Assembly: GCA_963978895.1 (NCBI GenBank)
Contig: OZ022242.1
Span: 19,175,477 to 19,239,476 of the forward strand
From: Erpobdella octoculata
Taxonomy: Eukaryota; Annelida; Clitellata; Hirudinida; Erpobdellidae
DNA: 64,000 bases
Direction of reading: 5' to 3'
In this document: piece after piece, positions 34,376 through 45,898 of the stretch
Layout: each line of letters begins with the position of its first letter
How positions within the stretch are numbered: the first letter of the stretch is position 1
Program-made: the position numbers and the translations under genes
Notes under the pieces: generated by a model
The model's database searches: none
The model's input: the letters and a program-made list of their open reading frames with translations, nothing else
Told to the model about the DNA's origin: nothing

Positions 34376-34475
34376 ACTATAAAACAAAGGCTTACAGCAC
34401 TGCTTATCAGTCAGTTTTCAATTTGATCTGGGGAAGTTTACATGCTGACAAAGCCTCACAGGAAAAAGCTTATAT
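34376..34475 (-). repeat. Leader repeat shared with 55678-55790
   Basis: About 100 bases upstream of the SERBP1-like retrocopy match the DNA upstream of the 74-codon ORF at 55437-55661, at roughly 85 percent by eye. Shared blocks are GACAAAGCCT, ACAGGAAAAAG, GTTTACATGC and TTATCAGTCAG-like. In both places the repeat is bounded by (TA)n on the outer side and the ORF 5' region on the inner side. Confidence 0.75.
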
Positions 34476-34485
34476 ATATATATAA

Positions 34486-34516
<31 letters not shown>

Positions 34517-34551
34517 CATATATTATATATATGTATAATATATATATATAA

Positions 34552-34608
<57 letters not shown>

Positions 34609-34665
34609 TTATATATATGTATAATATATATATATAAATATTTATATATATATAGACATATATAC

Positions 34666-34729
<64 letters not shown>

Positions 34730-34763
34730 ACACATTTATTATATATATATAGACATATATACG

Positions 34764-34796
<33 letters not shown>

Positions 34797-34964
34797 ACAC
34801 ATATATTATATATATGTATAATATATATATAAATATATATATATAGACATATATACGTATATATATATATATATATACATATATATACATATATATACAT
34901 ATATATACACATATATTATATATATGTATAATATATATATAAATATATATATAGACATATATAC

Positions 34965-35051
<87 letters not shown>
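34472..35051. repeat. Complex (TA)n microsatellite with ACATA/TATG interruptions
   Basis: About 580 bp of TA, with recurring higher-order blocks (ATAGACATATATACGTATAT and TACACATATATTATATATAT). Apparent long IYIY ORFs here are artefacts. Confidence 0.95.
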
Positions 35052-35054
<3 letters not shown>

Positions 35055-35345
35055 GTGAAAGCAGTTATGCTATCATCCTGCCGTCGTGGGTTCAAATCTC
35101 AATAACGGCGAGGCGTAATTCCGTTGAGCAAAGAATTCACTCACGCTGCTCAGGCCAACTCAGCCTTTCATCCTTCTGGTCGATAAATGAATACCAGTTT
35201 CACGACTGGGGTGTTATAGGGTTCGGCACATTCCGATTTCGGAGACACGTGCCTGCGGGTGGCAGATAATACTGTGTGATCTCATATGCACGAGTCGTTC
35301 CCGGCGCCTCTGAAGCTTAGCAACTGGCGCTGCCAATCGATCCTA
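35052..35345 (+). mobile_element. Second tRNA-derived SINE family
   Basis: A B-box (GGGTTCAAATCTC, 35087-35099) is followed by GGCGTAATTCCGTTGAGCAA and AGAATTCACTCACGCTGCTC. These align with the core of the 15576 family (GCGTAACTCCCTTAAGCAAG, GAGTTCACTCACATTGCTT), so the two families share a core but differ in head and tail. Confidence 0.7.
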
Positions 35346-35358
35346 TTATATATATATA

Positions 35359-36200
35359 CTAGCGGGGTTACCCGGCGTTGCCCGGGGTTTTTATAGGTTT
35401 TTCTAATGTTTGTCTCTCTCGCTCCCGTTCCCTTCTCCACTTTCCCGTTTTCGTAGCGTTCCCGGTCGCTTTTCCGCTTTCGGTCGTTTTCCAGCTCCCG
35501 GTCGCTTTCCCGCTCAGAAGTTCTGTTATCGATTTTCTCTCTTGCTCGCGTTTCCTTCCAAGCTTGCTCTCCCGATTCCAGTCGCTTTCCGCGTTCCCGG
35601 TCGCTTTCCGCGTTCCCGGTCGCTTTCCGCGTTCCCGGTCGCTTTCCGCGTTCCCGGTCGCTTTCCCGTTCCCGGTCGCTTTCCCGTTCCCGGTCGCTTT
35701 CCCGTTCCCGGTCGCTTTCCCGTTCTCGGTCGCTTTCCCGTTCCCGGTCGCTTTCCCGTTCCCGGTCGCTTTCCCGTTCCCGGTCGCTTTCCCGTTCCCG
35801 CTCACGCTTGCTCTCCCGTTCCCGGTCATGCTTGCTCTCCCATTCCCGGTCACGGTTGCTCTCCCGTTCCCGTTCCCGTTCCCGCTCATTTTCTCTTTTA
35901 CATTCTTTCATAACTTCTGTTAGCCTATAAAACGCAAAATAGATTTGCTAAGACTATATATATATATGAATGTTTGTGGGTTAGTTTGTCTATTATAGAA
36001 ACGGGGCAGCGACCGGGACGGGAAAACGACCGGGAGCGGGAAAGCGACCGGGAGCGGGAAAGCGACCGGCAGTGGGAAAACGACCGAAAACGGGAAAGCT
36101 AACAGGAGTGGGAAAGCAGGTGGGAAAGGAAACGGGAGAGAAAGAGACAAACATTAGAAAAACCTCAAAAAACCTGGGCAACGCCGGGTATCTCCGCTAG
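35359..36200. mobile_element. Helitron H2 composite, two copies in inverted orientation
   Basis: The left part (- orientation) ends with CTAG at 35359-35362, next to the hairpin ACCCGGCGTTGCCCGGGG. It contains an array of 18-bp units (GGTCGCTTTCCCGTTCCC) from 35580 to 35810. The right part (+) runs from about 35960 and ends CTAG at 36197-36200. The whole block is found again in reverse orientation at 56560-57303, including the junction TCTTAGCAAATMTATTTT. Long SDRERE-like ORFs arise because 18 is a multiple of three; they are not genes. Confidence 0.75.
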
Positions 36201-36777
36201 TACATACATAAACACACACACAGACACACATACATGCACATACACATACATACATACACACATACATACGCACATACATATATATATAGTTCCCGCTCGC
36301 TCACCCGCTCCGCTCCGCTCATTTTGTGACGGATTTCAAAATTTTTTTTTATTTTTGATTTCCATTGACTCTCAAGGTTGTGTGAAAATTTCATTACGAT
36401 CGGATGAATGGTGTAGCAATGCATAAAGGACATTAACATACATATATACATATATACAAACATTCATTTTTATATATATAGATATATATATGTATACATA
36501 AACACAGACACAGACACACATACATGCACATACACATACATACATACACACATACATACGCACATACATATATATATAGTTCCCGCTCGCTCACCCGCTC
36601 CGCTCCGCTCCGCTCCGCTCATTTTGTGACGGATTTCAAAATTTTTTTTTTTTTTATTTTCATTGACTCTCAAGGTTGTGTGAAAATTTCATTACGATCG
36701 GATGAAGGGTGTAGCAATGCATAAAGGACATTAACATACATAAATACATATATACAAACATTCATTTTTATATATAT

Positions 36778-36785
<8 letters not shown>
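36201..36785. repeat. Tandem duplication of an H2 5' segment with ACAT/CCGCT microsatellites
   Basis: 36208-36486 and 36500-36785 are near-identical. Each contains an ACATACAT tract, GTTCCCGCTCGCTCACCCGC, a CCGCT run, and the H2 5' region in - orientation ending TATATATAGA. The second copy has two extra CCGCT units. Confidence 0.85.
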
Positions 36786-36868
<83 letters not shown>

Positions 36869-36965
36869 TTATATATATATATATATACATACATATATAT
36901 ATATATACATAAGCGTATGTATGTATGTATGTATGTATGTAAGTATGTATTTATGTATGTATGTA
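36777..36965. repeat. (TA)n and (TATG)n microsatellites
   Basis: Long TA run followed by ACATACAT and GTATGTAT tracts. Confidence 0.95.
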
Positions 36966-38799
<1,834 letters not shown>

Positions 38800-38803
38800 T
38801 ATA

Positions 38804-40455
38804 TCTATATATATAAAAGAACATGTCCTGACTGACTGACTGACTGACTGACTGACTGACTGACTGACTGACTGACTGACTGACTGACTGACTGACAGAT
38901 GACTGACTGATAATCAACGCCGAGCTCAAACGCCTCATCCTAGGAACGTGAAATTTGGAACTTATATTACTTTTATAGCGTAAACATCCGCTAAGAAAGG
39001 ATTTTTGAAAATTTTGCTCCTGAGGGGAAAAAACTGGAAAACAAACTTTTTTCTAAAACAATGTATATCTCGAAAACCAAAAATGAAGAGATTTTGAAAT
39101 TTGGTATATAGATTCTTTTTGAAAAATAAAAAGATACGTGTTTTACCATTTTTTGAAAATTCGGTTTCCCGGACCTCAAATGTGGGTTGGAAAATTGGGT
39201 TATTTGGTTTTTAAAGTAGCTTCTACTCAAAAACTGTTAATGCTACAGGAGTAAAAATTAGTATTTAGTTTCTACTCCAAAAATAATGAAATACGTGTTT
39301 TAGCATTTTTTGAAAATTTGATTTCCAGGACTTCAAATGTGGGGTGGAAAATAGGGTTATTTGTTTTTTAAAGTAACTGCTACTCAAAAACTGTAAATAC
39401 CACAGATTTAAAAATTAGTATTTAGTTTCTATTCTAAAAATAAAGATATACGTGTTTCACCATTTTTTTATAAATTTGGTTTCCAGGATCTTAAATTTGG
39501 GCTGGACAATAGGATTACTTGGGTTTTAAAGTAACTGATACTCAAAAACAGTAAATGCTACAAAAGTAAAAATTAGTATTTAGTTTCTACTCTAAAAATA
39601 ATGATATACGTGTTTCACTATTTTTTGAAAATTTGGTTTTCAGGACCTCAAATGTAGGGTGGAAAATTGGGTTACTTGGTGTTTAAAGTAACTGCTACTC
39701 AAAAACTGTAAATGCTACAAAAGTAAAAATTAGTATTTATTTTCTACTCTAAAAATAAGGATATATGAAATTTTGGTTTTCATGATCTCAAATGTGGGGT
39801 GGAAAAAGGTTTCTTTGGTTTTTAAAGTAACTGCTACTCAAAAACTGTGAATGCTACAGATGTCAAAATTAGTATTTAGTATTTACTCATAAATAATGAT
39901 ATAAGTGTTTCAACATTTTTTAAAAATTTGGTTTCCAGGACCTCAAATGTGGGGTGGAAATAAGGGTTATTTGATTTCAAAATAACTGCTACTCAAAAAC
40001 TGTAAGTGCTACAAATGTAAAAATTAGTATTTTGAAGTTTTGTGCCGGTTAAAAGTAGCTAAGTCCAGTTTATCACCGGTTGGGCCAAGCCGTTGTTTTA
40101 GAGTCTTCACACGGGCCAGGCCAAACCTTAAATCAAAGTGGGACGGGCCGAGGTTTTTCACCAAGTATATAGATTTTTTAGTGATTTTAGGGTCTTCAGT
40201 TGGGCCGGGCCAAACCTGAAGTCAAGGTGGGACGGGCCGAAGTTTTTCATCAAGTATATAGAACTTCTAGGCCTGTAAGAATGGGCCGGGCCTAATTCAA
40301 ACGGGCTGTTCCGAGCCAGGAGTTTAGGTTTTTAAAACGGGCTGGGCTAAGTTGTCGACGGGCCGAGCCGAGACCTAAAAAATTGATCTCTACTATGGAT
40401 GCACGGTTCAAACTCTCTTAATTCATGCGAGCGAAGCCGCTACGGGCACTGCTAG
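38804..40455 (+). mobile_element. Helitron H1, copy D (complete ends)
   Basis: Starts TC at 38804, four bases after copy C ends and preceded by A. Ends CTAG at 40452-40455, followed by T. At 1652 bp it is the longest H1 copy here, owing to extra 158-bp units and a longer (GACT)n. Confidence 0.85.
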
Positions 40456-40477
40456 TATATATATAAAAGAACATGTC

Positions 40478-40514
<37 letters not shown>

Positions 40515-42021
40515 TGACTGACTGACTGACTGATGACTGACTGATAATCAACGCCGAGCTCAAACGCCTCATCCTAGGAACGTGAAATTTGGAACTTATA
40601 TTACTTTTATAGCGTAAACATCCGCTAAGAAAGGATTTTTGAAAATTTTGCTCCTGAGGGGAAAAAACTGGAAAACAAACTTTTTTCTAAAACAATGTAT
40701 ATCTCGAAAACCAAAAATGGGGAGATTTTGAAATTTGGTATATAGATTCTTTTTGAAAAATAAAAAGATACGTGTTTCACCATTTTTTGAAAATTCGGTT
40801 TCCCGGACCTGAAATGTGGGTTGGAAAATTGGGTTATTTGGTTTTTAAAGTAGCTTCTACTCAAAAACTGTTAATGCTACAGGAGTAAAAATTAGTATTT
40901 AGTTTCTACTCCAAAAATAATGAAATACGTGTTTTAGCATTTTTTGAAAATTTTGTTTCCAGGACTTCAAATGTGGGGTGGAAAATAGGGCTAATTGTCT
41001 TTTATATTAACTGCTACTCAAAAACAGTAAATACCACAGATGTAAAAATTATTATTTAGTTTCTTTTCTAAAAATAAAGATATACATGTTTCACCATTTT
41101 TTACAAATTTGGTTTCCCGGGACCTCAAATGTGGGTTGGAAAATTGGGTTATTTGGTTTTTAAAGTAGCTTCTACTCAAAAACTGTTAATGCTACAAAAT
41201 TAAAAATTAGTATTTAGTTTCTACTCTAAAAATAATGATATACGGTTTTCACAATTTTTTTAAAATTTGGTTTCCAGGACTTCAAATGTGGGGTGGAAAA
41301 TAGGGTTATTTGGTTTTTAAAGTAACTGCTACTCAACAACTGTAATTGCCACAGATGTAAAAATTAATACTTAGTATCTACTCAAAAAAAAAGATATACG
41401 TGTTTCATCATTTTTTGGGTTATTTGGTTTTTAAAGTAGCTGCTACTCAAAAACTGTTAATGCTACAGAAGTAAAAATTAGTATTTAGTTTCTACTCCAA
41501 AAATAATGAAATACGTGTCTTAGCATTTTTTGAAAATTTGGTTTCCAGGACCTCAAATGTGGGGTGGAAATAAGGGTTATTTGCTACTCACAAACTGTAA
41601 GTGCTACAAATGTAAAAATTAGTATTTTGAAGTTTTGTGCCGGTTAAAAGTAGCTAAGTCCAGCTTATCATCGGCCGGGCCAAGCCGTTATTTTAGAGTC
41701 TTCACACGGGCCAGGCCAAACCTTTAATCAAAGTGGGACGGGCCGAGGTTTTTCACCAAGTATATAGATATTTTAGTGATTTTAGGGTCTTCAGTTTGGC
41801 CGGGCCAAACCTGAGGTCAAGATGGGACGGGCTGAAGTTTTTCATCAAGTATATAGAACTTCTAGGCCTGTAAAAATGGGCCGGGCCTAATTCAGACGGG
41901 CTGTGCTGGACCAGGAGTTTGGGTTTTTAAAACGGGGTTGGGCTAATTTGTCGACGGGCCGAGCCGAGACCTAAAAAAAATGATCTCTACTATGGATGCA
42001 CGGTTCAAACTCTCTAATTTC
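40456..42021 (+). mobile_element. Helitron H1, copy E, 3' end lost
   Basis: Begins directly after copy D with TATATATATAAAAGAACATG and continues to CTCTCTAATTTC, where it is cut about 35 bases before its CTAG by a SINE fragment. Confidence 0.8.
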
Positions 42022-42068
42022 CTAACGATCGACAGGCGAACGCTCTACCGCTCTGCCACCAGTGCCTC
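42022..42068 (-). mobile_element. SINE head fragment
   Basis: 47 bases identical in pattern to the heads of the 21259 and 22435 SINEs (CGACAGGCGAACGCTCTACC). It sits exactly at the junction of two H1 sequences. Confidence 0.8.
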
Positions 42069-42757
<689 letters not shown>

Positions 42758-42864
42758 CGGTTGTTTTAGATTCAGAAATTTTAGTTCGTTTACTCAGATG
42801 AAGAGGCAAATAAAAGCATTTTTTTAAATTTATTTTTTATCTTTACTTGTTATATATATATATA

Positions 42865-43410
42865 CAAGCGGGGTGCCCGGCGTTGCCCAGACTTGTTAGA
42901 GGTTTTTCTATCGTTTTTCTCTCACGCTCCTGTTTCCTTCCCCACTTGCTCTCCCGTTTCCGGTAGCTTTACCGTTCCCGGTCACTTTCCCGTTCCCGCT
43001 TGCTTGCCCGTTCCCGCTCACGCTTGCTCTCGTACGGCTTGCTCTTTCGTTCCCGTTCCCGTTCTCGCTCGTGCTCATTTCTCTTTTCCATTCTTTCATA
43101 ACTATTTTTAGCCCATAAAACGTAAAATAGATTTGCTAAAACTGGCTAAAAGTTTTTTGAAGCCTTCAAACGTTGTTACGAAAACTTAATTTGTATTTTA
43201 TTATGCAATTACCTTTGATGGTCGTACATAGGCACTTTTGGTCTGGAGAAGTTTTTTGCCCCCCCCCTGAGCCGGGGGATCGGAGTAGAGAGCCCAAAAC
43301 CTTTTAATTTTTTTCTTCTGTGTTAGAACTACCTCCTTGCCAAATTTCATCAAGATCGCTCCAGTGGTTTAGATTTATATAAGAGACAAACTCAAAAACA
43401 CTCATTTAGA
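42865..43410 (-). mobile_element. Helitron H2 with long 5' region
   Basis: Read on -, it starts TCTAAATGAGTGTTTTTGAG at 43410, has TTGATGAAATTTGGCAAGGA, then the ATGAAAGAATGGAAAAGAG region, the minisatellite, and the H2 hairpin. The terminal CTAG is mutated to CTTG. The 5' part resembles leaders of autonomous Helitrons. Confidence 0.7.
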
Positions 43411-43545
43411 CTAGCAGGGTACCCGGCGTTTTTCTTTCGCTCCCGTTTCCTACCCCGCTTGCTCTCACGCTCTCGGTCGCTATCCCTTTCCCGCTTGTCT
43501 CCCGTCCCCGTTCCGGTCGCTTTCCGGCTTCCGGTCACATTCATT
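43411..43545 (-). mobile_element. Helitron H2 3' end, abutting the previous copy
   Basis: CTAG at 43411-43414 touches the TC start of the 42865-43410 copy, a head-to-tail junction. It holds ACCCGGCG and a few minisatellite units, then fades into unknown AT-rich DNA (43546-43988, nothing recognised). Confidence 0.65.
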
Positions 43546-43988
43546 TGATTAATTTTTTTATTGACATTTTAACATTATCCTTTTTATTATTTCCGTATGT
43601 TTTTTAATTTTTTTCATCGAAAAATTATTTGATTCTTATAAAGTGATATATTACCAACGGACCCTTCCTCCGCCCCTATCTACGCTACCCCACTGGTCTT
43701 AAATTTTATTGACAATATCTCAAAAAGCGTTATTTTAAAAAATTGTAAACAATATATGAAAAATTAATGAGATCGTGTTTGATCATAATCTTCAAGGCGT
43801 TTTATAAAAATTTAATGAAAACGTTAGAGTGGCGGTAATACCCGATTTTACCATATATAAACTAAATTAAATAAGCTTTTATTACACATGACTAACAATA
43901 AAATAGAAAATTATTAACTAAATCATAAATTATTTTTTGATTATTAGAGTAAAAAATGTAAGTAAAGAAAGCTTGTGCCGAAACCGAA

Positions 43989-45353
43989 TTAGTTATTTTG
44001 ATTTTTCATAGATGGTTGACATGCGGGTATTTTGTTTGAAATCCCCAGCCTGCTAATATTGCAAAATGGAAAGTAGTGTTGACCAGCTTCTGGTTGAGCA
44101 GCATTTTTCAGTTCGTTTTTGGTATTCTGCTGAGCTTCATCAAAATCTTCTATCACTCCACCACTGCTATCTTTATTCAATGCTGAAATACATACGCTTC
44201 TTGAAGTTTGCTGATGTGTACCTTCAAGTATTTCTGAGCTAACGGAGGGGTGTCTTTCTACTTCAGAGATCGTTTCTCCAATGCCAAAGTTATTATTATA
44301 ACTGGTGCCCATTGTCGATGGTAGCATTTCTATGCTGGCATATTTTTTCCGATATATCCAGCACGACTGGCAGAGAGTCAACCCACGATTCACGTGGCCT
44401 AAAAAATGCCAGTGGAGTGATGTGACGGCTCGACAGTTGTGGCACGGGCCTTCCTCGGTTTTCGTTTTTCTTTTCTTTTTTTTAGGTCGTTCCCTTTCTT
44501 CATTAGAAAAATTCATTTCAAAGAAAACCATTTTATTTTTTCCTTTCTTGGCTTGTTTCCACTTTTTGTAGCTTTCTGTATTTTTCCATTGATAATAATA
44601 TTGAATTATTGATGGGTAACTTTTGTGAGACAAAAACTGATTTTGAATAGATAGAAAATTTTTGCTGTATTTAGCTATGCCTTTGTAGAATAAGTTTTTA
44701 TCTGTATCGGACCATTTGTCTTTTTTCTTTAAATCAATAAGAAATCCTAAGTTCGAAGAATTGTTCAAACATAACTCTGCAGCTACAGTTTCTTCGTTTG
44801 CGCTGTTTTCAGGGTGCCAAAGTAAAGATCCCGCCATACTTTCAATTTCATTGCCATGGATAGCCATGTCAGGTATTTCTACTTGGTGCTGGGAGCCAAT
44901 TTTCACCTTCTCTTTTTCAGACGATATAAGTTTATTTTTAGTGTCGTACGTGCGCCAGAAAAAAAAGGTATCATCTTTCTCAAGTACCGACATAATTCGC
45001 TGAGATGCTGTCAAATGCATAACCTGGCATTTTCCTCTTATCGATTGAAGAGAAATTGTTTTGACGTCACCAGATGACAGCACTTCTCGCTGTTTCAAAC
45101 GGAGTTTGTGAATTTCACTTAACAACTCTGATGCAACTGACTTTGTCAATAAATCTGTTTCTTCTGAGTAATCTAGCAGCTCTTCTGCATCCATTGGGAT
45201 GTCTTTAACTCTGAAATACAATTCAATAACAGCTTTAGCATAGCTGGCGCCAGATTTAGTAAATTTTTTAACCCGACCTATCTGATAAGGCGCAAACATC
45301 GCCGTTTCGAAGTAAATACAGTCGCCTGTTTGGTAATTTCTCACATTCATCAT
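43989..45353 (-). CDS. MTA-like chromatin protein, intronless (454 aa; BAH-ELM2-SANT-GATA finger)
   Basis: A continuous 454-codon ORF with the domain order of metastasis-associated (MTA) proteins, subunits of the NuRD deacetylase complex. A BAH-like start (GDCIYFETAMFAPYQIGRVK, residues 10-29) is followed by IRGKCQVMHL and an ELM2 region (KIGSQHQVEIPD, about 150-161), a SANT domain (WSDTDKNLFYKGIAKYSKNF to IIQYYYQWKNTESYKKW, about 214-268), and a GATA-type finger CHNC-x20-CQSC (about 304-331). The C-terminal half of normal MTA is missing. MTA genes are multi-exon, so a single exon points to a retrocopy, although no clear poly(A) tail remains. The frame is intact, suggesting selection or youth. 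Confidence 0.75.
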   Translation of the reverse strand: MMNVRNYQTGDCIYFETAMFAPYQIGRVKKFTKSGASYAKAVIELYFRVKDIPMDAEELLDYSEETDLLTKSVASELLSEIHKLRLKQREVLSSGDVKTISLQSIRGKCQVMHLTASQRIMSVLEKDDTFFFWRTYDTKNKLISSEKEKVKIGSQHQVEIPDMAIHGNEIESMAGSLLWHPENSANEETVAAELCLNNSSNLGFLIDLKKKDKWSDTDKNLFYKGIAKYSKNFLSIQNQFLSHKSYPSIIQYYYQWKNTESYKKWKQAKKGKNKMVFFEMNFSNEERERPKKKKRKTKTEEGPCHNCRAVTSLHWHFLGHVNRGLTLCQSCWIYRKKYASIEMLPSTMGTSYNNNFGIGETISEVERHPSVSSEILEGTHQQTSRSVCISALNKDSSGGVIEDFDEAQQNTKNELKNAAQPEAGQHYFPFCNISRLGISNKIPACQPSMKNQNN

Positions 45354-45640
45354 TATTTCATAAATGGCTCAAAGACGTTTAAAGTTACAATATTAGTTGT
45401 GAATTAAGAATTTAAACATAGGAGATTTACAAACTTACACCCTGTCTTAATAAAACAAAGATATATAAACGGAATTTAATCTTATCTAAAGTTGATATAT
45501 ATTAGAACATGAATAAAAAATTTATTGACATAATAAAAAAACTTATTTTTTGTCACACCCTTAGAATTCAAATTTGTTTTTTGGAACATAAATAAAATAA
45601 TTATTTAAATAAAAGGTATTTTTTTAAACCTTTTCAAAAT
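45354..45640. other. Upstream flank of the MTA-like ORF
   Basis: AT-rich. A GTAAGTTTG at about 45433 on - could be a donor of an untranslated first exon. Nothing else is recognised. Confidence 0.3.
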
Positions 45641-45875
45641 TTAATATAATGCATTCACCACTTTTGTGCTTATGAAACGAGCCGGTGTGGGCTTAAAATT
45701 TAGTGCTTAACTAACAAGCCAAGCCTGGAATATTATGCCGATAAAATGAGCCGGAACAAGTCTGGAAAAAACGTGTTGGACTCCATGGATTAGTGTACTG
45801 CACAGGCCGTGATTTTAGCAATTTAGATAGTCCAGGCCGGACGTGAAGTCCAGCCGGGTCGGCCGAGATTTTTTG
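45641..45875 (+). mobile_element. Old H1-like Helitron, 5' portion, split by a LINE
   Basis: Contains GC-rich H1 segments (CCAGGCCGGACGTGAAGTCC, GGGTCGGCCGAGATTTTT). The remainder resumes after the LINE at 49241-49430 (AGGCCTGTAAAAATGGGC to the GCACTGTTAG end). Joined, the order matches an intact H1 copy. Confidence 0.6.
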
Positions 45876-45898
45876 CAAAAACTCTGCCAGATTTAATA

